Notes: generated by a model from the letters alone, not told the origin. Counted from the stretch's first letter, positions 1 to 11,358 are shown. The stretch is DNA of 59,452 nucleotides from Oscillospiraceae bacterium (GCA_017847885.1 JAGAUA010000007.1:1-59452), one strand, 5' to 3'. Translations and numbers: made by a program.

Positions 1-50
1 GAATATGGTGTATAATAAATACAGTCATAATCTGCTGTTTGGAAAGGTAG

Positions 51-1679
<1,629 letters not shown>

Positions 1680-1691
1680 TATGTTGAAAAA

Positions 1692-1735
1692 TAGGTATTA
1701 GTTCTGACGCACAATAGAACTAATACCTACAGTTT
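1692..1735. terminator. Bidirectional terminator between recombinase and regulator
   Basis: A 14-bp perfect stem (1692-1705 with 1716-1729) and 10-nt loop, followed by a T-run on the plus strand (CAGTTTTTC) and flanked by an A-run at 1687-1691 that gives a T-run on the minus strand. It sits between two convergent genes. Confidence 0.85.
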
Positions 1736-1787
1736 TTCATCGCTTGCGGGTATCTTCATCACAAATCGTATTCAACTGGGTTGAAAC

Positions 1788-2291
1788 TCATTTTCTCCAC
1801 TTTTTGATCGGCTCACTTTTACCGCAACCGTCGGAAGTAGCAGGAAAGTTCATCATCCATTCCGCATATTCCTCCTCGGTTATAATTTCCTCGTTAAGCT
1901 CTTTTCTGCGAAGCTGCCACTCTGCGAGAAATTCATTTAGCAGATGATTGTGAAATTGGAGCGCCAGCTGCGGATTTTCGAGTTCATCGGGAACGAAGAT
2001 TATTGAGAAATTATTGGTGTGATGTTTTTTCGATTCCTGCTCCAAGTCAAAAAGCAAATGTATGAAAGTTTCGGTATTTTCTAAAGTCGGATTTTTCAGA
2101 GAATTGATATTTACGTCAAGTACGACAGCTATCTCCGACAGCAATTCCGACTTTGGCGTTCTTGTGCCGCTTTCATATTGAGCAATTCTGACATCGGCAG
2201 ATTTTTCATCGAAGCCGAGTTTTATTCCGAGTTCCTTCTGTGTAAGTCCTCGAAGATTTCTTGCGTTTTTGATTTTTTCACCTATGGTCAT
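1788..2291 (-). CDS. XRE-family HTH transcriptional regulator
   Basis: A 167-residue protein whose first 65 residues form a Cro/C1-type helix-turn-helix: GEKIKNARNLRGLTQKELG, then the DVRIAQYESGTRTPKSELL turn and recognition region. The rest (residues 70-167) is acidic and contains RRKELNEEIITEEEYAEWM; no second known domain was recognised. It is transcribed away from the recombinase promoter at 2393, so it may regulate the element's genes, as such regulators commonly do. A minus-strand promoter is visible at 2323-2351. That regulatory role is inferred from position. Confidence 0.9.
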   Translation of the reverse strand: MTIGEKIKNARNLRGLTQKELGIKLGFDEKSADVRIAQYESGTRTPKSELLSEIAVVLDVNINSLKNPTLENTETFIHLLFDLEQESKKHHTNNFSIIFVPDELENPQLALQFHNHLLNEFLAEWQLRRKELNEEIITEEEYAEWMMNFPATSDGCGKSEPIKKWRK

Positions 2292-2322
2292 AATAGCCCT
2301 CCCGAAATTTTTATCTACTTTG

Positions 2323-2351
2323 ATTTTACCATATTTTCAAAAAGCAATCAA
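2323..2351 (-). promoter_or_regulatory. Sigma-A type promoter of the XRE gene
   Basis: On the minus strand the -35 is TTGATT and the -10 is TAAAAT, with a 17-bp spacer. It lies back-to-back with the plus-strand promoter at 2393, leaving a 41-bp gap where a regulator could bind. Confidence 0.65.
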
Positions 2352-2392
2352 TGTTCCTAATCAAAAAAGTTAAAGAAATTTTCTGAAAGCTC

Positions 2393-2421
2393 TTGACAAA
2401 AGCAAATTTGTATAGTATAAT
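2393..2421 (+). promoter_or_regulatory. Consensus sigma-A promoter
   Basis: Perfect TTGACA (2393-2398), 17-bp spacer and perfect TATAAT (2416-2421). Transcription should start near 2428, about 220 bp before the first open frame, and meets a terminator at 2515. Confidence 0.85.
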
Positions 2422-2427
2422 ATAGTT

Positions 2428-2560
2428 AAACATTTAAGATTAGTCGGAATCAACATAGCAATGATTTTTAAAATTTAATAACGGCGTCCCAAAGGAGCGG
2501 GGCGGAACAGCGAAAGAGAGCTAAGAGCAAATCTGAGGATTTGTTTCTTGGCTCTCTTTT
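2428..2560 (+). ncRNA. Candidate short leader RNA or sRNA ending in an intrinsic terminator
   Basis: The stretch from the predicted start of the 2393 promoter to the T-run at 2554-2560 has no good open frame. It contains a possible small stem (CGTCCC/GGGGCG around 2484-2503) and then a strong terminator. No known riboswitch class was recognised. It may be a free small RNA or an attenuator controlling the 57-residue protein gene at 2652. Confidence 0.45.
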
Positions 2561-2565
2561 TTGTT
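2515..2565 (+). terminator. Intrinsic terminator or attenuator
   Basis: Stem arm AGAGAGC at 2515-2521 pairs with GCTCTCT at 2551-2557, and the inner arm GCAAATC pairs with GATTTG, closing on the loop TGAG. A T-run (TTTTTTG) follows directly. The hairpin lies inside the transcript from the 2393 promoter, upstream of the small gene at 2652. Confidence 0.8.
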
Positions 2566-2651
2566 TATCAGAAATTGTTTCTGATAAAGCTGCTGAATTT
2601 TTGAATTAGAATAATAAGAACAAAAGAAACAACAAAGAAAGGAGAATGTCA

Positions 2652-2825
2652 ATGACAGATGTATGGGACGGTTTTGCAAGCTTATTGGCAGAAATGATTG
2701 AAAAACACGCAGCGGAGCTGTCCTTTGATGATATGCCGACATCTCAACAAGACGAATCCTATGAAAATAGCAGCAATGAGGATATTGATACGAAATTGCC
2801 TGTTGACAAAAGTAATAGCACGTGA
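2652..2825 (+). CDS. Small acidic protein of 57 residues, unknown function
   Basis: The reading frame runs from ATG (2652) to TGA (2823-2825), with a strong AAAGGAG ribosome binding site 7 nt upstream. The product starts MTDVWDGFASLLAEMIEKH, a likely amphipathic helix, and then becomes acidic and Ser/Asn-rich. No known domain was recognised. It lies between the terminator at 2515 and the second recombinase, and the recombinase promoter is embedded in its last codons. It could be a recombination directionality factor or a regulator of the adjacent recombinase, but that rests only on position. Confidence 0.6.
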   Translation: MTDVWDGFASLLAEMIEKHAAELSFDDMPTSQQDESYENSSNEDIDTKLPVDKSNST

Positions 2826-2831
2826 TATAAT
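2803..2831 (+). promoter_or_regulatory. Consensus sigma-A promoter for the second recombinase
   Basis: Perfect TTGACA (2803-2808), 17-bp spacer and perfect TATAAT (2826-2831), overlapping the end of the small gene at 2652 and 58 bp upstream of the recombinase start. Confidence 0.85.
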
Positions 2832-2888
2832 AATCGTGAGAATTGTGTCCAAACCTGGTATTGAAAAATAGGAGATGCGTTTTGAAAT

Positions 2889-4559
2889 ATGGCAACAAAG
2901 GTCTATACATATACAAGAGTATCAACCGCAATGCAGATCGACGGTTACTCTTTAGATGCTCAGAAATCACGAATGAAAGCCTTTGCCGATTATAACGGCT
3001 ATGAAATTGTCGAAGAATACGAAGATGCAGGTAAATCGGGAAAATCTATTGAGGGAAGATTGCAGTTCAATCAGATGATGGAAGATATAAAGTCGGGCAA
3101 GGACGGAGTATCCTATGTGCTTGTATTCAAGCTCTCACGTTTCGGAAGAAATGCGGCTGATGTGCTGTCCACCCTGCAGGTCATGCAGGACTTCGGTGTG
3201 AACCTTATTTGCGTTGAGGACGGTATTGATTCTTCAAAGGACGCAGGCAAGCTGATGATATCGGTATTGTCTGCCGTTGCGGAAATTGAAAGAGAAAATA
3301 TCCGTGTCCAGACAATGGAAGGACGTATTCAGAAAGCCCGTGAAGGTAAATGGAACGGCGGTTTTGCTCCGTATGGCTACAAGCTTGTAAATGGTGAATT
3401 GATAATTAACGAAGAAGAAGCCGAAGCTATCCGTGTGATTTACAATCAGTATGTGAACACAAATACGGGTGCAAACGGAATTGCCAAATATCTTGAAGAT
3501 CACGGTATTCACAAGATAATACGTCAAAACGGAAAAACACCGCTTTTTGATGCTTCGCTTATCCGTAAGATACTGAAAAATCCTGTTTACTGCGGCAAGA
3601 TTGCCTATGGTCGCAGAAAAATGGAAAAGATACACGGAACAAGAAATGACTATCATCTTGTTGAACAGGACAACTACCTGCTTGCAGACGGAGTGCATGA
3701 GCCTATTGTTTCAGAAGAACTCTGGCAGTCGGCACAAGTGAAGCTGCTTGCACAGGCTAAAAAGTACGAGCATGTAAATATCGGCAAGGATACAAAGGTA
3801 CACCTGCTTTCGGGTATCGTAAAATGCCCCGTCTGCGGTGCTGGAATGTACGGAAACAAGAGTGTTAAGCACAAGAAAGACGGCACGAAATACAAGGATT
3901 TCTTCTACTACGGCTGCAAGCACCGAAATATGAATCGTGGCTATAAGTGTGATTACAAAAAGCAGATAAACGAAGAACTGCTTGACAATTCCGTTTCTGA
4001 GATTATAATTAAATTAGTGAGCAATCCGAAATTCGCCTCTATGATGCAGGATAAAATCAATATGCAGGTCGATACGACCACTATTGAACAGGAGCTTGCA
4101 AATTACGAAAAACAGCTTCGTCAGGCTTACGGGGTAAAATCAAAGCTTATCGAGGAAATAGACTCCCTTGACCCCGATGACAGGCACTATATAAATCGAA
4201 AGGCAGACCTTGACAACCGCCTTTATAATATGTATGATAAGATAGAGGGTATTGAAAATCAGCTTATCGCCGCACGAGCAAAGAAACAGTCAATTGAAGC
4301 CGAAAAGCTGACAAGTGATAATATCTATAAGGTGCTGATTTATTTTGAAAAGCTGTACGCAGTGATGAATGAAACTGAAAGACGGCAGCTCATCGAAGCA
4401 CTTGTTTCCGAGATACAGATATATGAAGAACGTCAGCCAAATGGTCAGTGGATAAAGTCCATCAAGTTCAGGCTTCCTATTATTGAGGAGGATATGGATA
4501 TCTGTTTGGACAACGATGAACACGTTGAATGTGTGGCACTGATGACACGGGAACAATAA
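2889..4559 (+). CDS. Large serine recombinase (zinc ribbon type)
   Basis: A 556-residue serine site-specific recombinase. The resolvase domain begins MATKVYTYTRVSTAMQ, with the candidate nucleophile Ser12 in TRVST, and has KLSRFGRNA near residue 84 and AEIERENIR near residue 134. A recombinase domain follows (FAPYGYKL, NPVYCGKIAYG), then a zinc ribbon with CPVCG near residue 316 and Cys pairs about 30 residues later, then a long coiled coil (residues 395-475). It is only distantly related to the recombinase at 57, so the two are probably not a recent duplication. Both point the same way. The stop codon is 33 bp from the next gene, so the element boundary is probably near here. Confidence 0.95.
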   Translation: MATKVYTYTRVSTAMQIDGYSLDAQKSRMKAFADYNGYEIVEEYEDAGKSGKSIEGRLQFNQMMEDIKSGKDGVSYVLVFKLSRFGRNAADVLSTLQVMQDFGVNLICVEDGIDSSKDAGKLMISVLSAVAEIERENIRVQTMEGRIQKAREGKWNGGFAPYGYKLVNGELIINEEEAEAIRVIYNQYVNTNTGANGIAKYLEDHGIHKIIRQNGKTPLFDASLIRKILKNPVYCGKIAYGRRKMEKIHGTRNDYHLVEQDNYLLADGVHEPIVSEELWQSAQVKLLAQAKKYEHVNIGKDTKVHLLSGIVKCPVCGAGMYGNKSVKHKKDGTKYKDFFYYGCKHRNMNRGYKCDYKKQINEELLDNSVSEIIIKLVSNPKFASMMQDKINMQVDTTTIEQELANYEKQLRQAYGVKSKLIEEIDSLDPDDRHYINRKADLDNRLYNMYDKIEGIENQLIAARAKKQSIEAEKLTSDNIYKVLIYFEKLYAVMNETERRQLIEALVSEIQIYEERQPNGQWIKSIKFRLPIIEEDMDICLDNDEHVECVALMTREQ

Positions 4560-4592
4560 AAATCCCAAATGATGAAAACGGAGCAAAAAACA

Positions 4593-5031
4593 ATGGCTGA
4601 AAAACATCTTTTCCACGTTAAGAAGCGTACTCTTCTTGCAATTGCAGACTGCGTATGGCTTCTTGCAGGATTAAATGTGGCGCGCCTCGGCGTGCTTTCC
4701 TATCAAAGCATGGACACCGTAAAGTGGTACCACATCCTGCTGTCGGCGTCGGTGTTCGGCGCGTTCGGCACGATGTTTTTTAAAATGAGCTTTAAGCATA
4801 AAAAAACGAATTTACGGCTATGAAGAGCCTACCCGTCCGTTCTGGAATTTTTTTGATATAAAGGCTTACTGCATAATGGCGTTTATGATGGGCGGAGGGA
4901 TTTGGCTTCGTTACTCTGGGCTGGTGCCCGACACGTTCATCGCCTTTTTTTACACGGGGCTGGGACTTGCCCTTGCGTTGGCAGGCGTGGTGTTCTGGGC
5001 GATGTACATAAAATACCCCTCTCAAGCATAG
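4593..5031 (+). pseudogene. Small membrane protein gene broken by a one-base frameshift
   Basis: The first part reads MAEKHLFHVKKR and two hydrophobic segments in one frame; an ATG at 4569 is also in frame but GGAG favours 4593. After a run of seven A at 4800-4806 that frame ends at 4823. The sequence clearly continues one frame over as RIYGYEEPTRPFWNFF, with two more hydrophobic segments, to TAG at 5029-5031. Removing one A gives one continuous protein of about 145 residues with four membrane segments. It may be a true pseudogene, a slippery-run frameshift or a sequence error. The family was not recognised. Confidence 0.7.
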
Positions 5032-5087
5032 TTCGGGACGGCAGATTATTCCTGCACCCCCATAGATTACCGATAAACAATATAATT

Positions 5088-5112
5088 AACGGGCGGCTGA
5101 TAGCCGCCCCTA
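5088..5112. repeat. GGGCGG...CCGCCC palindrome
   Basis: One copy of the dispersed GC-rich palindrome: GGGCGGCTGATAGCCGCCC followed by CTAC. The same arms recur in at least ten other intergenic clusters here, with different centres. Confidence 0.85.
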
Positions 5113-5116
5113 CTGT

Positions 5117-5285
5117 AATACTAATTCTTAATCTCCTTATAGACAAAGTCTATAAGGAGAACCGCCTAAAGGGCGGCAAGTCAAAACCTGCGGTTTTGAC
5201 TGAATTAGTATTGAACGGCTTTCCTGCGGCTTCGCCGCACCCACCGCAAAGCGGTGGGATCAACCTATAGACTTTGTCTATAGGT
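5117..5285. repeat. Array of six perfect hairpins, partly nested
   Basis: An outer 11-bp inverted repeat (5117-5127 with 5202-5212) encloses three hairpins: a 12-bp stem with AAA loop (5133-5159), a 5-bp stem near 5163-5176 and a 9-bp stem (5180-5200). Three more follow: TGCGGC/GCCGCA, CCCACCGC/GCGGTGGG with AAA loop, and a 14-bp stem with TTT loop ending near 5290. The first and last share TATAGAC/GTCTATA arms. No gene was found in it. Confidence 0.75.
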
Positions 5286-5323
5286 TGATTAGGAAATAGT
5301 ATAAGATGATGCATTTAAGCTGT

Positions 5324-5412
5324 TTTGTAGGGGCGGATATTATCCGCCCGTTATTGAAAAGTGCGTTTTACGACAAACCGAGGACGGCAGATTATTCTTG
5401 CCGCCCCTTATT
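5324..5412. repeat. Two further GC-rich palindrome copies
   Basis: TAGGGGCGGATATTATCCG plus its closing arm at about 5326-5352, then a more diverged copy with GACGGCAG...TTGCCGCCCC near 5382-5407. The rest of the gap to 5500 shows nothing else. Confidence 0.7.
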
Positions 5413-5501
5413 TTTTCTATTCATATTATCAGACTATTGTGCATAATATATAAACAATTGCACAAAACATACTGCGTTTTGTTGAAAATGTTATTTTTGT
5501 A

Positions 5502-5530
5502 TTGCATTTTCTAAGCAAAGAGTCTATAAT
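5502..5530 (+). promoter_or_regulatory. Sigma-A type promoter of the EF-G paralogue
   Basis: TTGCAT (5502-5507), 17-bp spacer, TATAAT (5525-5530), 64 bp upstream of the start codon. Confidence 0.7.
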
Positions 5531-5594
5531 ATTAATTGTTAATAAACATTTTTTTGTTTATTTGTAACAATCAATTCGATGGGAGAAGATACAT

Positions 5595-7682
<2,088 letters not shown>

Positions 7683-7690
7683 AATTCTTT

Positions 7691-7737
7691 AAATTTGTCA
7701 ATATGTTTACCTCAAACATATTGACAAATTTTGTTTT
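7691..7737 (+). terminator. Strong intrinsic terminator
   Basis: A perfect 18-bp stem (7691-7708 with 7714-7731), loop ACCTC, then TGTTTTAT. It begins 8 bp after the stop of the EF-G paralogue. Confidence 0.92.
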
Positions 7738-7779
7738 ATATAATAAAATAATAGTATGACGTTTTTTGCCCGAGATAAA

Positions 7780-7938
7780 TATTGCTCCCCCAATTAACTA
7801 ATGAATTTTATGCTTGCCCCAATATCGAAATCCGTCGTCAGAAAAGCTTGAAATACCCACGTATTCCTGCGCTTTTCTTCCTAGGCTTTCGATATTGGTT
7901 CTGCGCATAAATCTTCAAGAGTTAATTGGTAGAGCAAT
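7780..7938. other. Large imperfect inverted repeat, possible structured RNA or small transposable remnant
   Basis: Arms at 7781-7799 and 7920-7938 pair at 17 of 19 positions. Inside them, CCAATATCGAAA (about 7819-7830) pairs perfectly with TTTCGATATTGG (about 7887-7898). Deeper still, AGAAAAGC pairs with GCTTTTCT and AATAC with GTATT. The whole can fold into one long rod of about 158 nt. It lies in the leader of the secreted protein at 8001. A 61-residue open frame here (7814-7999) is judged incidental. Confidence 0.55.
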
Positions 7939-8000
7939 AAAAATTTTACCGAACGTGTATTTTTTACCGCGGAACACATATATCGAAAGGATTGAATAAT

Positions 8001-8732
8001 ATGAAACTTAAAAAGATATTGTCCGCCGCCGCTGCTTTTGCGTTGGCAGCAGGCGTTTCAGCTTTCTCCGCATTTGCGGTTGAGGACGGTCAGGCGACCT
8101 ACTGCTTTGATAAAACCGGCAGTATGACCGAGTGGCAGACCTACGGCTCGGTGGAGGAAACAGGACTTGAAACTAAAATCGACTCCCTTGTATCCAAAAA
8201 CGGCAGTGGAAGTCTGCTGGTGTCGGAGAACATAACAAGCAGCGTGGAGAAAAATTTCGGTGGTATGTATGTTGACGCAGAAACTCTGGGTCTGCCGAAT
8301 TTCAAGGGCTGCACTATTGAGATGAGCGTGCTTCTCTGCGAGGGTGCAGAAGCTTATACCGACAGCTTTTCGCTGTTCAGCGACGGCATTATCTGGCTTG
8401 AAGCTATGCCCGAAGCTCTCAGCACCAAGGATTGGACTGTTGTTACGCTTACGCTTCCCGAAAATGCCGACAACACAAGAGTTGGCTTTACTATCCCAAC
8501 ATACAGCGAATTTACGGGTGATATTCTCTACATAGACGATTTTACCGTCACATCTGCCGACGGAACGGTTGTCGCAAACATGGGAGACTATGAGGCAAAA
8601 AAAATAACCGAAATAAAGGTTGCGTCAAAAGGTGCAAACATTGCGCTTACTATCGCAGCGGTAGTCCTTATTGCAGGAATTGCGGGAATTATCGTGCTGT
8701 TTGTTGTAAAGCTTGTGAAGCGTTATCGCTAA
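8001..8732 (+). CDS. Secreted, membrane-anchored surface protein, unknown function
   Basis: A 243-residue exported protein. The signal peptide is MKLKKILSAAAAFALAAG with a probable cleavage after AFA near residue 27. The ectodomain (residues 28-205) is rich in beta-prone sequence, e.g. TVVTLTLPENADNTRVGFTIP and DILYIDDFTV, resembling carbohydrate-binding jelly-roll folds. A C-terminal membrane helix (about residues 216-240) ends in VKRYR. The start at 8001 is chosen because AAAGG lies 10 nt upstream; a TTG at 7992 is too close. Binding to a polysaccharide is a guess from fold-like features only. Confidence 0.8.
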   Translation: MKLKKILSAAAAFALAAGVSAFSAFAVEDGQATYCFDKTGSMTEWQTYGSVEETGLETKIDSLVSKNGSGSLLVSENITSSVEKNFGGMYVDAETLGLPNFKGCTIEMSVLLCEGAEAYTDSFSLFSDGIIWLEAMPEALSTKDWTVVTLTLPENADNTRVGFTIPTYSEFTGDILYIDDFTVTSADGTVVANMGDYEAKKITEIKVASKGANIALTIAAVVLIAGIAGIIVLFVVKLVKRYR

Positions 8733-8786
8733 GTCGGCGCATTCCTTGTATATCCCGGCAGGAGTGTCGTGAACAGATACTGCAAG

Positions 8787-8824
8787 GCTGCTTTTGGTAA
8801 TTATGTCAAAAGCAGCTTTTTTCT
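8787..8824 (+). terminator. Intrinsic terminator
   Basis: GCTGCTTTTG (8787-8796) pairs with CAAAAGCAGC (8807-8816), followed by seven T. It ends the transcript of the surface protein at 8001. Confidence 0.9.
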
Positions 8825-8841
8825 TGCAGAATTAATTTGCG

Positions 8842-8913
8842 TAGGGGCGAAATCTATTTTCGCCCGTTAATTACCGAAAAACGCGGGCGGATATGGAATC
8901 CGCCCCTACATTG
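8842..8913. repeat. Pair of GC-rich palindromes in head-to-head order
   Basis: GTAGGGGCGAAATCTATTTT plus closing CGCCC, then GGGCGGATATGGAATCCGCC with CCTAC. The outer TAGGGG and CCCTA ends face outward, a pairing seen again in other clusters. The rest of the gap to 9085 holds no recognisable gene. Confidence 0.8.
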
Positions 8914-9085
8914 TTAAAATAAATCAAGCGTTGTCTGCCCCGTCCCCTGCAATTGCAAATCATATATTTATTTTGTAATACCTGTGAAACCGAATTGTTG
9001 TTGATTTTCCGCGGATTTTGGGTTATCATTTTATTATACTATCATAGCCCGATGACGGTACACTTTTCACAGAAAGGAAACCTTT

Positions 9086-10000
9086 ATGGAAAAAATTAAA
9101 AAAATCGTTACCAACAAGTGGTTTATACTTGCCGTGAGCCTGCTTTGCGGAGCATACACCGTATGCCTTGCATATTTCGCATATGCGGTGTTCTTTTACG
9201 ACATCGTGTATACCGACAAGGTCATGTTCGCGATAGTTTACGCGGCGTTCTCCTTCATTATAGGGCTGCTTTTCTTCTACACAAGGCGAAGCTTCATAAC
9301 CTGCATCGTCGGCATGGCGAACATGGTGATGTTCCTGCCAACGCTGCTGCTGGACTGGGGCAACTGGCCGCTGCTTATCCCTGCCGCAATGATGACGCTG
9401 TTCGGCTTTTTCTGCTGCAAAATGAACGATACTGCAAAAACTGTTTTCGGCACAATTTTCCTGCTTATGTATATTCTTGGGGGAATTGCGTTCTTCCTGA
9501 TAATGAACGTGTTCCGCGTGACCACGGTGGATACGCTGCTTACGCCAAACGGGGGGATAGTGTCACCGTCGGGGAACTTCCGCTGCTACGTGCTGGACGT
9601 GAAGAACAAATCCTCGGGAAAGGTCGCGGTTTATGTTGAGCCCAACAAGCTTGACGTGGATATGAAGTTTATCACGCTGAAAACAACCATAAAAAAGCTT
9701 GTTAAGCAGGCGAACAAGGAAAACCGTGACGACGCCCTGCATTATGAGGTGCATTGGGAGGGAGAAAAGCTGTATATCAACGGCGAGGAGTGGTTTGACG
9801 AGTCCCGCTTCCTTGTGGACGACGGCAGCGGCGGTCTGACTTATAACCTTACCGAAGATGTCTGGACTCACACCTATTTTAATGTAAATTACCCCATTTT
9901 CGACCTTATCGACAAGGTGACCACGATTTTCTCCGAGAAGATACTCAAATCCGAGGATACTCCCCAAGAAAGCGTGACCACCGTAAGCGAAGCCGCATAA
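9086..10000 (+). CDS. Polytopic membrane protein with soluble C-terminal domain, unknown function
   Basis: A 304-residue protein with about five hydrophobic segments in residues 12-160 (for example FILAVSLLCGAYTVCLAYF and TVFGTIFLLMYILGGIAFFL). A hydrophilic domain of about 140 residues follows, containing SPSGNFRCYVLDVKNKSSGK and WEGEKLYINGEEWFDES. The family was not recognised. The ribosome binding site is AAAGGAAACC. It is a single-gene unit closed by the terminator at 10003. Confidence 0.8.
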   Translation: MEKIKKIVTNKWFILAVSLLCGAYTVCLAYFAYAVFFYDIVYTDKVMFAIVYAAFSFIIGLLFFYTRRSFITCIVGMANMVMFLPTLLLDWGNWPLLIPAAMMTLFGFFCCKMNDTAKTVFGTIFLLMYILGGIAFFLIMNVFRVTTVDTLLTPNGGIVSPSGNFRCYVLDVKNKSSGKVAVYVEPNKLDVDMKFITLKTTIKKLVKQANKENRDDALHYEVHWEGEKLYINGEEWFDESRFLVDDGSGGLTYNLTEDVWTHTYFNVNYPIFDLIDKVTTIFSEKILKSEDTPQESVTTVSEAA

Positions 10001-10002
10001 AC

Positions 10003-10043
10003 AAAAGCTGCTGCACGGCTCTTAACCGTACAGCAGCTTTTTA
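10003..10043. terminator. Bidirectional terminator between convergent genes
   Basis: AAAAGCTGCTG...ACGG at 10003-10018 pairs with CCGT...CAGCAGCTTTT at 10026-10041, with T-runs on both strands. It overlaps the stop codon of the Nudix gene. Confidence 0.85.
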
Positions 10044-10448
10044 ATCTCTGATAGCCTTTTTTGCCTTGTTGACAATGGATTTGTCGTTTTCGTAGGTCAG
10101 AACAGCGGTTGCATGACCGATATCCACCCACTTTATCTCCGCGATTTCCTCTTCTTGGGGAACAAAGTCGTAATTTTTAGCCTTTGCAACGAAATACACA
10201 ACGACCTTTTGAGTATCCTTCCGCGGAAAATATTGTACCGTTTCGCGGAATGTGGGATCAATTATAACGTCAAGACCCGTCTCTTCCTTGATCTCGCGTC
10301 GGGCGGTCTCCACTTCGGTCTCGCCCTCTTCCACGTGTCCCTTGGGGAAAGACCAGTGTCCGCTGTTGATATGCTTGATAAGCAGGATTTCGATGTTTCC
10401 GTGATGCCTGCGGTAGACAATAGCGCCGCAGGATTTTTCATGGGTCAT
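10041..10448 (-). CDS. Nudix hydrolase (Ap4A-hydrolase-like)
   Basis: A 135-residue pyrophosphohydrolase that cleaves nucleoside diphosphates linked to another moiety. The complete Nudix box spans residues 37-60: GHVEEGETEVETARREIKEE followed by TGL, with the metal-binding REIKEE. The opening SCGAIVYRR and the WSFPKGH segment before the box match the diadenosine tetraphosphate hydrolase subgroup. Length is normal for a single-domain enzyme. The substrate cannot be told from the sequence. It is a single gene, convergent with the membrane protein at 9086. Confidence 0.9.
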   Translation of the reverse strand: MTHEKSCGAIVYRRHHGNIEILLIKHINSGHWSFPKGHVEEGETEVETARREIKEETGLDVIIDPTFRETVQYFPRKDTQKVVVYFVAKAKNYDFVPQEEEIAEIKWVDIGHATAVLTYENDKSIVNKAKKAIRD

Positions 10449-10677
10449 ATGTAGAACCCGTCCTTTCCGAAAGCTGCACGCAGCAGCTTCTAAATTTTAT
10501 AGATTAGTATAATTATAACATAAATAATCCTGTTTGTCTCGCTTTTTTTGAAAAAAATAATAATTTTTTGAATAGAAAAAAACGGTATTCAAAGTGGGGC
10601 ATATGCAGAAACGAACAATGTGAGAGATTTTGTTATTTTTGTTTGTAGGGTAAACAATAATTTAGCGGCGTAACATT

Positions 10678-10738
10678 TTGTAGGGGACGGGTTTTCCGTC
10701 CCGATGTTGTAGGGGCGGATTCCATATCCGCCCGTGTT
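10678..10738. repeat. Two GC-rich palindromes
   Basis: TAGGGGACGGGTTTTCCGTC with CCG, then TAGGGGCGGATTCCATATCC closing in GCCCG. Both belong to the dispersed family, with GGGACGG and GGGCGG arm types. The segment 10449-10677 is AT-rich and shows nothing recognisable. Confidence 0.8.
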
Positions 10739-10764
10739 GTTTGGGGTAACATTTTGTATGGCAT

Positions 10765-11249
10765 CAGCGAAGCGAGAGTAAAAAGTTCGCCAGCCTTTCA
10801 AGGCTGCGGTTTCCAAAGGCAGAGCCTTTGGTCGCCGTCCGCAGACGGCGAAATTCCCCAGCTTGCGCCCGCAGGCGCCCGAAAAAACGGAGCAAGAGGT
10901 GAAAAATGCGACAGCATTTTGAGGGGAGGCGAACAAGACCGCCTCCCCTTGTTGGAGCTACAAAGCAAACTTTTCTTCAAAACAGTCCGGTGGACTGTTT
11001 TGAACGGAGCTTTACTTTAAACCGAAAGCAGCAACGGCTTACGCCGTTGTTAAGAACGCCCTCTCTTGCAGGGCGTTCTTCTTTTGCGGCTACTCGCCGC
11101 AAAATTCAACTTTGCGGAGCGCTTCTAAGGCAGCGCCTGCGGGCGCAAGCTGGGGTGTTTCGCCGTCTGCGGACGGCGACTTAGGGGCTCTGCCCCTAAG
11201 AACCTCGCAGCCTTGAAAGGCTGGCGAACTTTTTGCTTTCGCTTCGCTG
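10765..11249. repeat. Giant inverted repeat made of hairpin modules
   Basis: The left arm (10765-10878) and right arm (11133-11249) are inverted copies of each other. Each arm is itself a chain of hairpins: GCCTTTC/AAGGC, CCAAAGGC/GCCTTTGG (CTTAGGGGC/GCCCCTAAG in the right arm), CGCCGTC/GACGGCG and GCGCC/GGCGC. The centre has more hairpins, such as GGGGAGGCG/CGCCTCCCC and AAAACAGTCC/GGACTGTTTT. Open frames seen here are by-products of this structure. A partial copy lies at 23721-23934. Confidence 0.85.
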
Positions 11250-11358
11250 GGTTCTCAACTTTGCTTTATGCGCTAAATTATTATTTATCTCATACTAACG
11301 TTACCGATAACAAAAGGGACAGCCAACAGCCGTCCCTCCAAAAATATATCCTTGTTTC

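Noticed and set aside
1744..1947. 67-residue frame antisense to the XRE regulator
   Set aside because: Inside the regulator gene on the other strand, without ribosome binding site.
4902..5270. 122-residue frame spanning the end of the broken membrane gene and the hairpin array
   Set aside because: It runs out of coding sequence into repeats; the neighbouring frame gives the better protein (RIYGYEEPTRPFWNFF).
10754..11184. Overlapping frames of 88 and 92 residues
   Set aside because: They lie within the hairpin-module repeat, and similar frames appear in its other copy, so they reflect the repeat sequence and not a protein.
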